From positions 2,914,001-2,978,000 of the forward strand of contig NZ_CP026730.1 of NCBI RefSeq assembly GCF_003369795.1: a stretch of 64,000 nt of DNA, in the 5' to 3' direction. The stretch comes from Streptomyces sp. CB09001. GTDB lineage: Bacteria > Actinomycetota > Actinomycetes > Streptomycetales > Streptomycetaceae. The translations under genes and the position numbers were made by a program. Under the pieces are notes generated by a model that made no database searches, had not been told where the DNA came from, and saw nothing but the letters and a program-made list of their open reading frames with translations. Below, piece after piece: positions 38,805 through 47,273 of the stretch (its first letter is position 1; each line of letters starts with the position of its first letter).

Positions 38805-39263
38805 CTACTTCGCCGCCCGGCGTGCGGCCGTCCAGTCCGTCAGCGCTTGCGAACAGCGCTCGAGCTGAGCGAGGAGACCCGCGGCCCCGTCCTCGCCCAA
38901 CCGGCTCGCCAGGAGCTCCTCGAGGTCCCGGACGACGTCGTCGGCGCGCCGCACCAACGCGTGGCCCGACCGGGTCAGTCGTGCTTCGAGGATGTGCTGG
39001 TGGATCGGATGGGGCTGACGCTCGACAAGGCCACGCCCCTCCAGGTTCGACAGTACGGACGACATGGTCTGGGGGGTCACCATGCTGCGTCGCGCCAGTG
39101 CCGCACCGGACAGTCCGGGCTCCTGCTGCAGGGCGCGCAGCACGGTGTACTGAGGGACATTGACCTTGAGCGGCCTCAGGGCGGCGTGCTTGGTGGACGT
39201 GAGCTCCTGTTCCACCCGCTTGATGTGATCCCCGATTCGTCTTTCCATAGCTGATGACACCAT
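38805..39263 (-). CDS. MarR-family transcriptional regulator
   Basis: Winged-helix regulator of about 152 residues. The DNA-binding part reads YTVLRALQQEPGLSGAALARR followed by TPQTMSSVLSNLEGRGLVER, a typical MarR helix-turn-helix and wing. Start uncertain: ATG at 39263 or 39248; an open frame extends further upstream but looks non-coding. It sits at the boundary of the second cluster and is the only regulator of its leftward half. The AT-rich bases just upstream (CTTATTAG, about 39288) stand out in this GC-rich DNA and may hold its promoter or operator. Ligand unknown; phenolic ligands are common in the family. Confidence 0.85.
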   Translation of the reverse strand: MVSSAMERRIGDHIKRVEQELTSTKHAALRPLKVNVPQYTVLRALQQEPGLSGAALARRSMVTPQTMSSVLSNLEGRGLVERQPHPIHQHILEARLTRSGHALVRRADDVVRDLEELLASRLGEDGAAGLLAQLERCSQALTDWTAARRAAK

Positions 39264-39312
39264 GTCCTGGAGAGTACCTGCGCACCTCTTATTAGTGTAT
39301 GTCTGCTGCGAC

Positions 39313-39795
39313 TCATTCCAGATCGAAGAGTCGTACCGGCGGACGCCGCCAGGCATAGAAGAGCCGTACGGCCTCGGGCCGGTCCCGCGAGGGGCTCAGC
39401 GCGACGGACAGGAGCGACTCGCGCACGGCGGACCTGCGGGACGCCTCGTCGAGCACCAGGTCCCACTGCCGCACGGCGTGCGCCGCGGACCGGGGTACGG
39501 GCTCCGGGAGTTCGTGACCGAGGCGGCGCAGGAGCTGCTCCGCGGCCGCCATCCGGGCGAGCCCCGCCGGGGTGCACAGGCGTTCCATGACGGCGCGCCC
39601 CACCCGCGCCTCCAGTTCGGCGGCCGGGACCGCGGGCTGGCAGTCCGACCGGCAGTAGTACCTGGCCGGCTCGCCGGGCGCGGTGTGCGCGTACCGGCAC
39701 GGTTCGCCGCACAGGCCGCAGACGGCACACTGGTCCAGGAGCGGCTCCCGCGCTTCCGGCCGCTTCCCGGCCTGCTCTTCGGGCACCGCTGTCAT
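39313..39795 (-). CDS. Unknown Cys-rich protein, possible zinc-binding knuckle
   Basis: Hypothetical protein of 160 residues whose ATG overlaps the stop of the aldo/keto reductase (39792-39795), so it is co-translated with it. Cysteines are clustered near residues 25-55 in the pattern CAVCGLCGEPC...YYCRSDC, which looks like a metal-binding ribbon. The rest is Arg/Ala-rich and probably helical, ending WRRPPVRLFDLE. I do not recognise the family. A DNA-binding or structural metal role is possible. Confidence 0.65.
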   Translation of the reverse strand: MTAVPEEQAGKRPEAREPLLDQCAVCGLCGEPCRYAHTAPGEPARYYCRSDCQPAVPAAELEARVGRAVMERLCTPAGLARMAAAEQLLRRLGHELPEPVPRSAAHAVRQWDLVLDEASRRSAVRESLLSVALSPSRDRPEAVRLFYAWRRPPVRLFDLE

Positions 39796-40826
39796 GTCCG
39801 GGAGCGCCGTCGCAGCGAGGCGTCGGCGAGGGCCGGCGGCGTGTAGTCGGCGTCGGACGGGTTCAGGTCCGTGCCCGGCGGGACGAGCTCGTCGATGCGG
39901 TCCAGGACCGCGTCCTCCAGCTCGACCGTGCCGGCCGCGAGCAGGTCCGTGAGCTGTTCCCGGGTGCGCGGGCCGATGACGGCGCTGCTCACCGCGGGGT
40001 GGTTGAGCACGAATGCCAGCGCCAGTCGGGTGAGCGGGACACCGGCCTCCGCCGACAGCTTGAGCAGTTCCTCGACCACCTGGCACTTGCGCACGTTCCC
40101 GGGCAGGTCCAGGTCGAACTTGTGCGGGATGAGGTTGCTCCGGAAGTCGTTGAGTGCCAGCGGGGCATCGCCGCGGAACCTCCCCGTGAGCCACCCGCTG
40201 GCCAGCGGGGACCAGGTGAGCACACCCATCCCGTAGCGCTGGGCGGTGGGCAGTACGGCACGCTCCACGCCCCGCATGAAGATCGAGTACGGCGGCTGTT
40301 CGGTGTGGAAGGGCGTGTGGCCGCGGCGGTCGGCCACCCAGCGGGACTCGACGATCTGGTCCGCCGGGAAGTCCGAGCTTCCGATGGCCATGACCTTGCC
40401 CTCGCGCACCAGGTCGGACAGGACCGAGAGGGTCTCGTCGAGATCGGTGTCCGGGTCGGGGCGGTGGACCTGGTACAGGTCGATGCGGTCCGTGCCCAGG
40501 CGACGCAGGCTCCCCTCCACGGCACGCCGGATCCACAGCCGGGAGTTCCCGGACCTGTTGAGTCCTTCGCCCATGGGGAAGTGGACCTTGGTGGCCAGCA
40601 CCACCTCGTCCCGCCGTCCGCGCAGCGCCTTTCCCAGGATGCGCTCGGACTCGCCGTCCGAGTACATGTCGGCGGTGTCGACGAGGTTCACGCCGGCGTC
40701 CAGGGCGTCGTGGACGAGGCGTTCCGCCTCCGCGTGGTCACGCTGCCCCCACGCCCCCAGCATCATCGTGCCCAAGGCGATGCGACTCACCTTGATTCCG
40801 GTACGTCCCAGGGCGGTCGTGCGCAC
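39792..40826 (-). CDS. Aldo/keto reductase
   Basis: NADPH-dependent oxidoreductase of 344 residues in the AKR (TIM-barrel) superfamily. The catalytic tetrad is present: Asp50, Tyr55 (DTADMY), Lys80 (LATK) and His121 (YQVH). I chose the GTG at 40826, with GGAGG just upstream; a longer frame from 40868 lacks a ribosome site and the extra residues do not fit the family. It is first in a unit with the Cys-rich protein. A strong terminator lies upstream (40955-40997), so it needs its own promoter, probably near the AT-rich 40880-40900. Substrate unknown. Confidence 0.87.
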   Translation of the reverse strand: MRTTALGRTGIKVSRIALGTMMLGAWGQRDHAEAERLVHDALDAGVNLVDTADMYSDGESERILGKALRGRRDEVVLATKVHFPMGEGLNRSGNSRLWIRRAVEGSLRRLGTDRIDLYQVHRPDPDTDLDETLSVLSDLVREGKVMAIGSSDFPADQIVESRWVADRRGHTPFHTEQPPYSIFMRGVERAVLPTAQRYGMGVLTWSPLASGWLTGRFRGDAPLALNDFRSNLIPHKFDLDLPGNVRKCQVVEELLKLSAEAGVPLTRLALAFVLNHPAVSSAVIGPRTREQLTDLLAAGTVELEDAVLDRIDELVPPGTDLNPSDADYTPPALADASLRRRSRT

Positions 40827-40954
40827 AACTCCTCCGTTCGTCGGCAGCGGCGACGGACACACCAGCACGGTGCGGCGCCGTACATCTATAAGAAACCTTA
40901 CCCCTCTCCGTCACCTGTTGGCCAGACGGGCGGCCGGGCCGGGAGGTCCCGGTG
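40827..40954 (-). promoter_or_regulatory. Upstream region of the aldo/keto reductase with inverted repeat TAAG-aaac-CTTA
   Basis: Between the terminator and the AKR start is an AT-rich island (40881-40900) containing TAAGAAACCTTA (40889-40900), an inverted repeat with 4-nt spacer. A related CTTA-N6-TAAG element lies before the FAD hydroxylase at 45548. Candidate promoter/operator for the AKR, possibly seen by the MarR protein. Confidence 0.4.
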
Positions 40955-40997
40955 GCCGGGGCAGGCGCGCGGCGGACGGCCGCGCGCCTGCCCCGGC
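40955..40997 (-). terminator. Strong terminator, 19-bp perfect stem
   Basis: Arms 40955-40973 and 40979-40997 are perfect 19-bp reverse complements with a 5-nt loop. The right arm abuts the TGA of the small ORF at 40998-41000, so it closes the AfsA-like/HAD/KSIII/small-protein operon. Confidence 0.9.
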
Positions 40998-41180
40998 TCA
41001 CGGTGCTTCGGACTCCGTCGCACCGCCGACGTCGCCACCCAGGAGCCTGTGCCTCAGGGAGTGCTCCGCGGCCTGTCGCAGCCCCTCGCGTCTGCGGCGT
41101 TCGATGTGCCGGAGCACGAGTCCGCGAAGTTCCGGGTGGGCAAGCACGGAGTCGAGGGCCGTCGTGCGCGGCGGACGCAC
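40998..41180 (-). CDS. Hypothetical small basic protein, 60 residues
   Basis: Small frame beginning with GTG 2 nt after the KSIII stop and ending flush against a 19-bp terminator stem. The product is Arg-rich and largely helical (HPELRGLVLRHIERRRREG in the middle). I know no family. The exact fit between the KSIII stop and the terminator is the main reason to think it is real; it could also be untranslated trailer. Confidence 0.45.
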   Translation of the reverse strand: MRPPRTTALDSVLAHPELRGLVLRHIERRRREGLRQAAEHSLRHRLLGGDVGGATESEAP

Positions 41181-41182
41181 GG

Positions 41183-42223
41183 TCAGCCGACCGTGGCCGC
41201 GACGGGCCGGGTGTCACCGGCACGGGCGCACGCGGTCGGTGCCCACTGGGCCAGGATCGCCCCCACGGTCATCCCACCGCCGAAGCCGGCCATCAGGACG
41301 GTCTCGCCGTCGGCGAACTCCCCCTTGCGATGGGCGACGTCCAGCGTGATGGGCACCGAGGCCGACCCGGTGTTGCCGTACTTCTCCAGAGCGAGGTGCA
41401 TCGTGGCCCTGGGGAGCTCCAACCGGGGCCACACCTCCCCCAGCATCACGCCGTTGGCCTGGTGCGGGACGAAGTGCCGCACCTGGTCGCGGTCGACCCC
41501 GGCCCGGTCCAGCAGCTCGTGCAGAGCGCCGGGGAGGTTGTCCTGCACGAAGGAACGCACCCCGCGGCCGTCCATCCGGAAGAAGTGGGCGCCTTCCCGC
41601 AGGGTGCGGTCGTTCGCCGGCCGGCGACTGCCGCCCGCGGGAACGCTGATCAGGCGGTACTGATCCCCACGGGTGAGCAGGCTGGTCTCCTGGATGCCAC
41701 GCGCCCGGGGCACGCTGCCCAGTAGGACGGCCCCCGCGCCGTCCCCGAAGAGAATGGCGGTCTTCCGGTCGGAGTAGTCGAGGATGCGCGAGTAGATGTC
41801 GGCGCCGACGACCAGGGCGTAGCGCCCCTCCCCCGCGCCGCGCAGCAGGCGTTCGGCGACGGCGGTCGCGTACACGAACCCGCTGCACACCGCGTTGATG
41901 TCGAACGCGGCCGCGTTCACCGCGCCGAGGAGATGCTGCACGATGCTCGCCGTGGCGGGCTGCGGATGGTCGGGCGTGGACGTCGCGAGGACGATGTAGG
42001 CCACGTCCTCCGGCGCGACGTCGGCCTGCTCCAGTGCCGCCCGGGCCGCTCTGGCCGCGAGGTCCGAGGTGGCGTCGCGGTCGTCGGCCCGTCGCCGCTC
42101 ACGGATTCCGGTCTTGCGTACGATCCACTCGTCGGTAACCCCCGCTCCCCGTGCGACTTCCTCGTTGCTGACCACCGTGTCCGGTACGTACGAACCGGTG
42201 GCCACGATTCCCACTTGAGGCAC
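41183..42223 (-). CDS. KSIII (FabH-like ketoacyl synthase/acyltransferase)
   Basis: FabH-family enzyme of 346 residues with intact Cys113 (AVCSGF), His254 (PHQANG) and Asn284 (GNTGSAS). The GTG start is preceded by GAGGAGGGG. It is clearly distinct from the FabH4-like copy. In orsellinate pathways such as avilamycin and calicheamicin a KSIII homologue accompanies the iterative PKS and moves the aryl group. Here it could do that with the PKS at 49788, or it could make a beta-ketoacyl substrate for the AfsA-like enzyme in its own operon. The triad does not decide between the two. Confidence 0.88.
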   Translation of the reverse strand: MPQVGIVATGSYVPDTVVSNEEVARGAGVTDEWIVRKTGIRERRRADDRDATSDLAARAARAALEQADVAPEDVAYIVLATSTPDHPQPATASIVQHLLGAVNAAAFDINAVCSGFVYATAVAERLLRGAGEGRYALVVGADIYSRILDYSDRKTAILFGDGAGAVLLGSVPRARGIQETSLLTRGDQYRLISVPAGGSRRPANDRTLREGAHFFRMDGRGVRSFVQDNLPGALHELLDRAGVDRDQVRHFVPHQANGVMLGEVWPRLELPRATMHLALEKYGNTGSASVPITLDVAHRKGEFADGETVLMAGFGGGMTVGAILAQWAPTACARAGDTRPVAATVG

Positions 42224-42307
42224 GACCCCTCCTCTCGATCAGGGCGAGGAGCCGGATGCCCCCCGCCAGCCGTGCCGGGCCGCGTTCGCCGCGCGACCCC
42301 GCGTCGC

Positions 42308-43030
42308 TCATCGCCTCGCCGCACCCGTGATCAGTCGTCCCCATCCGGCGCGCCGGGCATGGGCCAGGAGCTCGGGGTGGTCGCCGACGGCGATGGGCCG
42401 GCCGACCTCCCGCAGCATCGCGAGGTCGCTGATGTGATCGCCGTAGGCCGAACTGCGGGCGAGGTCGAATCCGCCCAGCACACCGGCGAGCCGTACCGCG
42501 CGCCCCTTCGTGGGGCCGATCATCGGCGCGAGCACCTCGCCGGTGAGCTCACCACGGCGGATCACCGGGCGGGTGGACAGCACCCGCCGGGCGCCGACGT
42601 CCGCGGCGATCGGGTCGAGACACGCGAAGAACGACCCCGAGACCAGTACGAGTTCGTGACCGGACGCGCGGTGGCCGGCGAGGGCCTCCTCGACCTCGGG
42701 CACGTACAGGCCGTCGGGCGACTCGTGCCACTCCTCGGTGAACCACGCCCGTCCGGCCGCGGCCAGACCACGGGCGCTCTCCCCGCCGAGGAGCCGGTAG
42801 TAGTCCCGGTTGATCCCAGTGCGGGGGACCCCGCGCCGCGCGGACTCCCGCAACCCGGCCACGAGGCGCTGATACGTGGCCGGGGGCTCGCCACGCCGTT
42901 CCAGGTAGAACTCCAGGAAGCGGAACATGCTCTTGACGCGGATCAGCGTCTCGTCCACGTCGCAGAACACGCCGGCGCGTGACGTCGTCGGGGGTGCCGG
43001 CCGCACTCCCTCGAAGGCGGTGGCGGTCAT
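42308..43030 (-). CDS. HAD-superfamily (IB-type) phosphatase
   Basis: HAD hydrolase of 240 residues; the ATG at 43030 overlaps the AfsA-like stop. Motif I is FCDVDETL (Asp24 nucleophile, Asp26 acid), motif II VSGS, motif III Lys in GPTKG and motif IV YGDHISD. This SerB/IB-like set points to removal of phosphate from a small molecule. Directly after an AfsA-like gene, dephosphorylation of an AfsA-type phosphorylated butenolide is an attractive inference. It is not proven. Confidence 0.85.
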   Translation of the reverse strand: MTATAFEGVRPAPPTTSRAGVFCDVDETLIRVKSMFRFLEFYLERRGEPPATYQRLVAGLRESARRGVPRTGINRDYYRLLGGESARGLAAAGRAWFTEEWHESPDGLYVPEVEEALAGHRASGHELVLVSGSFFACLDPIAADVGARRVLSTRPVIRRGELTGEVLAPMIGPTKGRAVRLAGVLGGFDLARSSAYGDHISDLAMLREVGRPIAVGDHPELLAHARRAGWGRLITGAARR

Positions 43031-44085
43031 ATCGGCATCCGGGCCAGTACGAGGTCGAAGGAGCACAGCGTCTCGCCCTTCTGCGTCGCCTCGACGTGCA
43101 CGGGAAGCCGAGCGTCCACGCCCCCGCGCGAGTCCAGGACCCCGCCCAGCGTGTAGTCGGTGATCTCCTCGGCTCCGCCGCCCGTGAGCGGCGGTACGGT
43201 CGCGCTCAGGACGGTGTCGTCCTCCAGTTCGCCGAAACGCGTGAAGCGCACGTCCAGCTCGGTGATCAGCGTCTTGGAGGGGGCCAGTCCCCGGATGTCG
43301 AGTGCGGCGAACAGCGCGAGCTGCCGGGCGCCCTCCGCGATGACCATGCCCGGCAGGTGGTCCTGCGGGTGGTCGAAGAGGCTGGCGTGGTGGGCCGGTA
43401 TGCGCAGGAGGGCCTGGGCGCTGTCACCGATCACGACACCGTCCAGCAGCACCACGTTGTCCGGGTTGGCCCGGCCGACGAGGTGGGGGGTGAGCGGTGC
43501 CCCGGGCGTGGCCGCGGGATGGCTGGCGGACGACGGCAGGGCCATGCCGTCGCGGTTGTTGAGGCGCAGCGTGAGGTAGCCGTTCGGGTTCTTGAAGCGG
43601 AGCCCGATGGCGGCGGTGCCGATCCGCGCACTGTCGACGTACAGGTCGATCTCGTAGTCGAGCCCCGTGACCCGGTTCTCCCGCTCCTTGCGGCTCGCGA
43701 TGCGGATGCGCATGGAGAGGCGGAACGGTGACGTCCCGACGTAGGTCAGACTGGGGTGGTCCAGTCGCAGCCGCAGGTGCGTGAGGATGAACTTGTGGTC
43801 GGCGGGGACTGCGAAGAAGCGGTGGGCACCTGCGAGCGCGGCCTGTCGGCACGCCTCCAGGATCAGCAGCGGATCGTGGCAGCTGGGCCGCAGCAGGTGG
43901 TCTCCGTAGTAGGCGTGCGAGCGGGGCAGTTGGGCCCCGGCGGCGTAACCGGCCGCGTCGATGGCCTGCAGATCCGTCAGGAACACCTCGCCCAGGGCGT
44001 CCCGATGGACGAGCAGTCGGTCGACGGTCCGGGTGTAGTCCAGCGACGGCAGCGCCGGTGATGCGACTTGGGGTGCTGTGGTCAT
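43027..44085 (-). CDS. AfsA-like double-hotdog protein (A-factor synthase family)
   Basis: AfsA/ScbA-family protein of 352 residues with two hotdog repeats. Each has the family's acidic-to-Arg/Gln helix: LILEACRQ in the first half (after LPRSHAYYGDH) and DHLPGMVIAEGARQ in the second. AfsA joins a beta-ketoacyl thioester to dihydroxyacetone phosphate, the first step to gamma-butyrolactone signals. The downstream HAD phosphatase and KSIII would supply later and earlier steps. No ArpA-type receptor gene is seen in the window, so the product may be a structural part of the metabolite rather than a signal. Confidence 0.87.
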   Translation of the reverse strand: MTTAPQVASPALPSLDYTRTVDRLLVHRDALGEVFLTDLQAIDAAGYAAGAQLPRSHAYYGDHLLRPSCHDPLLILEACRQAALAGAHRFFAVPADHKFILTHLRLRLDHPSLTYVGTSPFRLSMRIRIASRKERENRVTGLDYEIDLYVDSARIGTAAIGLRFKNPNGYLTLRLNNRDGMALPSSASHPAATPGAPLTPHLVGRANPDNVVLLDGVVIGDSAQALLRIPAHHASLFDHPQDHLPGMVIAEGARQLALFAALDIRGLAPSKTLITELDVRFTRFGELEDDTVLSATVPPLTGGGAEEITDYTLGGVLDSRGGVDARLPVHVEATQKGETLCSFDLVLARMPI

Positions 44086-44166
44086 GGGTGGCCTGGCTTC
44101 CTGTTCGCGGTCGTGAGTTCCTTGCTCTGAGAATGCGGAGGTGGGCGTTTCGCCGGTCGGGGGAAC

Positions 44167-45234
44167 TCAGGCCGGATACACGTCGCCGGGCAGCTTGCGG
44201 TCGGAGCCCTCGCGGCCGATGTGCCAGTAGGGGTAGGGCGCGGTGGTCTCGCTGACCTTGTCGAGCCGGGCGAGCTCCTCCTGGGTCAACGACCACTCCA
44301 TGGCCTGGAGGTTGTCCGCCAGCTGGTGCGGCTTGGTGGCGCCGACCACGGCGGAGGTGATGCCCGGCTTGGCGAGCACCCAGTTGAGCGCGACCTGCGC
44401 GACCGACGCGTCGTGGTCGGCGGCGATCCGCTCCATCTCGTCGACGATGTCGTACGCCTGCGCCTCGTCGGTCAGCGGCGTGGTCTCGGACGGTGTGCGC
44501 TGGGCGAGGCGGCTGCCCTCGGGACGGCCCTCGCCACGCCGGTACTTCCCCGTGAGGAAACCGCCGGCCAGCGGCGACCAGGCGGTGATGCCGACGCTCT
44601 GGTCGACGGCCAGCGGAACGATCTCCCGCTCCAGGTCGCGGGCGCCGATGTTGTAGTAGCCCTGGTAGCAGACGAAGCGGTTGAGGTTGCGGCGCTCGGA
44701 GACCGAGAGGGCCTTCATCAGCTGCCAGCCGGCGAAGTTGGAGACCCCGATGTAGCGGATCTTGCCGGAGCGGATCAGGTCGTCCAGGGCGCGCAGCGTC
44801 TCGTCGAGCGAGGTGCGCGGGTCGAATCCGTGTATGTGGTAGAGGTCGATGTAGTCGGTGTTCAGCCGTCGCAGGCTGCTCTCGACCGCCGCGTACAGGT
44901 GGTGCCGGGTGGCTCCGAGGTCGTTGGGGTCGTCGGTGATGCGCCACCGGCCCTTGGTGCCGATGACGACGCGGTCGCGCACCTTGTTGAGGGTGCGGCC
45001 GAAGAACTCCTCGCCCTTGCCGTTCTTGTAGACGTCGGCGGTGTCGAAGAAGTTGATGCCGGCGTCGAGCGCCTGGTCCATCATCCGCGCCACGTTGGCG
45101 TCCTCGACCGTGCCGAACTCCGACCAGTTGCGGTCGGAGGCGCCCAGGAAGGTCGCCCCGCCGCCGAAGGTCATGGCGCCGAAGCACAGTTCGGAGACGG
45201 ACAGACCGGTGTCTCCCAGGTAGCGGTATCGCAT
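44167..45234 (-). CDS. Aldo/keto reductase (second)
   Basis: AKR-superfamily reductase of 355 residues starting MRYRYLGDTGL. Tetrad Asp64, Tyr69 (DTADVY), Lys94 (IGTK) and His135 (LYHIH). It has the long loop and C-terminal extension of the YghZ/voltage-channel-beta-like AKR branch. Upstream of the AfsA-like gene by 81 nt and same strand, so it is probably the first gene of that operon. It may reduce a keto or aldehyde intermediate made there. Not a close duplicate of the other AKR at 39792. Confidence 0.88.
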   Translation of the reverse strand: MRYRYLGDTGLSVSELCFGAMTFGGGATFLGASDRNWSEFGTVEDANVARMMDQALDAGINFFDTADVYKNGKGEEFFGRTLNKVRDRVVIGTKGRWRITDDPNDLGATRHHLYAAVESSLRRLNTDYIDLYHIHGFDPRTSLDETLRALDDLIRSGKIRYIGVSNFAGWQLMKALSVSERRNLNRFVCYQGYYNIGARDLEREIVPLAVDQSVGITAWSPLAGGFLTGKYRRGEGRPEGSRLAQRTPSETTPLTDEAQAYDIVDEMERIAADHDASVAQVALNWVLAKPGITSAVVGATKPHQLADNLQAMEWSLTQEELARLDKVSETTAPYPYWHIGREGSDRKLPGDVYPA

Positions 45235-45601
45235 CTTCGCCTGCTTTCCCTTGGTGTGTGCGTGCGTTGGCCGGCTGTGTGTGGGGGGGGGCCGTGAGGG
45301 CGCGGACGGCGCTGTCCGCGCCCTCACAGGAGAGGGCCCGCGGGGGGAGTACGAGGGGGCGCGGGCCCGCGGGAGGGGGATCCCGTGGGACGGAGGGAGT
45401 GCCCGGGACGGGGGAGGAACCGGGCACTCCCCGCTCTCGGCGGATCCATCGGCATCCGGTGGTCCAGGAGACCGGGGCGTACTCCTGGACGGATCCCCTT
45501 TCTTACGGCCTGGGCTCGCCGAACCCCTGCGACCGGATGTATGATTCCTTAGGACCGTAAGACATCTGATGGCATTCGTCAATGAGAGGCGGGACCACCC
45601 C
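45235..45601. promoter_or_regulatory. Divergent intergenic region with two perfect hairpins and a CTTA-N6-TAAG element
   Basis: Between the leftward AKR and the rightward FAD hydroxylase. It holds a 14-bp perfect inverted repeat (45294-45300 plus 45301-45307, pairing with 45314-45327; 6-nt loop), a 12-bp one (45395-45406 with 45420-45431) and CTTAGGACCGTAAG (45548-45561) in the AT-richest stretch just before the hydroxylase. The hairpins may insulate the two promoters; the last element is a candidate operator. No gene seen. Confidence 0.5.
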
Positions 45602-47212
45602 ATGCCGAGTTCTTCCGCATCGCGACCGCAGGCCGAGGATCCCGAAGCGCACGAGGTCCTGATCGTGGGCGCCGGACCGAGCGGCATGGTGGCCGCTTGC
45701 GAGCTGCTGCGCCGAGGCGTGCGCGTGCGCGTCGTCGACCGCGCCCCGGCTCCCTCGCCCTTCCCGAAGGCCCTGCTCGTGTGGCCGCGCAGCATCGATC
45801 TCTTCGAGGACCTCGGCGTGCTCGCGCACCTGCGGGGCGCCGGAACCCAGATCAACGCCTTCAGCTACTTCTCCGAACGCCGGCTGCTGGCCAGCTTCGA
45901 CTTCCCGCAGCACCTCAGCCCCGTGTGCCTGCCGCAGAACGAGACCGAGCGGATCCTGCGTGAGCGGATGGAGGCCCTCGGCGGCAAGGTGGAGCGGGGC
46001 GTGCGGCTGCTCACCCTCGAGGGGCTGGACTTCTCCGGCCGCATAGCGGGAACCGGGGATGTCACCGCGGTGCTCGAGCACGAGGACGGACGCGTCGAGC
46101 GCACCGGCGCCCGCTTCGTGATCGGGGCCGACGGTGCGGGAAGCGCTGTTCGGGGCCTGCTCGGAGGCGGCTTCGCCGGCAACACGTACGAGAGTGCCTT
46201 CGCCCTGGTCGACACGCACATCAAGGGCTTCCTGCCGCCGGACCAGGCCCTGTACTACCAGTCGCCCGCCGGGGCACTGGTGGTGGTGGCCCTGCCCGAC
46301 GGGGTGTTCCGGTTCTTCTGCAGCCTGCCCGCCGGTGAGCGCGTCACGGTGGACCGCATGCAGCGGATCGTGGACGAACGCGGCCCGGCCGGAGTGACCC
46401 TGACGGATCCCGTCTGGGTCTCGGACTTCCGCATCCACGCCCGCCACGCCGACCAGTTCCAGCTCGGCCGGGTGTTCATCGTCGGTGACGCGGCGCACGT
46501 GCACAGCCCGGCCGGCGGCCAGGGGCTCAACACCGGTATCCAGGACGCCCACAACCTCGCCTGGAAGATGGCGGCAGTCCTGCACGGAAAGGCTCCCTCC
46601 GACCTGTTGCGCACCTACGGGCCCGAACGCGCCGCGGTGGCCCGGCGGGTGGTGCGGGACACCGACATCCAGACGCGGAGCTGGCTGGTCAAGCGCCCCA
46701 CCGCGGTCGTGGCCCGGGATGCCGCGTTCCGGGTCGCCGAGCGCACCGGCCTGTTCCGGCTCTACGCGCCGGTGATGGCGGGACGCCGGCTCGCCTACCC
46801 GGCGGTGCGTCGGACCCAGCTGCCGACCGGGCGGACCTCCTGCCACCTCCGCTCGCGGCTCCCCGGCGGGCTGACCGTCGGTGCGGTCTTCCCGCGCTCA
46901 CTGGCGGTTCCGGCCGGCTTCGCGGGAACCGCCGGCGAACCCGCCGGGTGGACCCTGGTGGTGACCTGCCGGGGCGACGCGGTGGCCTGGCGGGAGCAGG
47001 CGCGCGCGCTCGCCGCCGCCTGGCCGCAGGTCCGGTCCGTCGACCTGTCCGCCAGGTCCGCGCGGGCGGAGACGGGATGCCGGCACCAGGGCTACTACCT
47101 CGTGCGCCCCGACGGGCACGTCGCGGCGCACGGTCACGCCGGCGATCTGGACCGCCTGCACGTCGAACTGACCCGGTGGCTGGGCCCGGCGGACCGGGGC
47201 GCCGCCCGCTGA
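45602..47212 (+). CDS. FAD-dependent aromatic hydroxylase (class A flavoprotein monooxygenase)
   Basis: Group A monooxygenase of 536 residues, PheA/TfdB-like. The Rossmann motif VLIVGAGPSGM lies near the N-terminus. The second FAD motif is VFIVGDAAHVHSPAGGQGLN, followed by the DAHNLAWK helix. A C-terminal thioredoxin-like extension follows about residue 400. Start is ATG 45602 (purine-rich GAGAGGCGGGA upstream) or ATG 45569. Such enzymes hydroxylate phenols or quinones with NAD(P)H and O2, so an orsellinate-type aromatic is a likely substrate. It is the only rightward gene in the leftward half and has its own promoter region and terminator. I do not equate it with HcmO of CDA: it is too far from the acyl-tail operon. 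Confidence 0.87.
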   Translation: MPSSSASRPQAEDPEAHEVLIVGAGPSGMVAACELLRRGVRVRVVDRAPAPSPFPKALLVWPRSIDLFEDLGVLAHLRGAGTQINAFSYFSERRLLASFDFPQHLSPVCLPQNETERILRERMEALGGKVERGVRLLTLEGLDFSGRIAGTGDVTAVLEHEDGRVERTGARFVIGADGAGSAVRGLLGGGFAGNTYESAFALVDTHIKGFLPPDQALYYQSPAGALVVVALPDGVFRFFCSLPAGERVTVDRMQRIVDERGPAGVTLTDPVWVSDFRIHARHADQFQLGRVFIVGDAAHVHSPAGGQGLNTGIQDAHNLAWKMAAVLHGKAPSDLLRTYGPERAAVARRVVRDTDIQTRSWLVKRPTAVVARDAAFRVAERTGLFRLYAPVMAGRRLAYPAVRRTQLPTGRTSCHLRSRLPGGLTVGAVFPRSLAVPAGFAGTAGEPAGWTLVVTCRGDAVAWREQARALAAAWPQVRSVDLSARSARAETGCRHQGYYLVRPDGHVAAHGHAGDLDRLHVELTRWLGPADRGAAR

Positions 47213-47228
47213 ACCCGCCGGGAACAGC

Positions 47229-47267
47229 GTGAAGGGGGGTGCGGCCGACAGCCGCACCCCCCTTCAC
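47229..47267. terminator. Bidirectional terminator, 17-bp perfect stem
   Basis: Arms 47229-47245 and 47251-47267 pair perfectly with a 5-nt loop. They lie between the convergent FAD hydroxylase and MDR reductase genes. Confidence 0.88.
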
Positions 47268-47273
47268 CCGGGC

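Noticed and set aside
45602..47212. FAD hydroxylase as the missing HcmO of the CDA acyl tail
   Set aside because: It is about 10 kb from the acyl-tail operon, across a regulator and other operons, and is of the PheA/TfdB phenol-hydroxylase type, which fits the aromatic pathway better.
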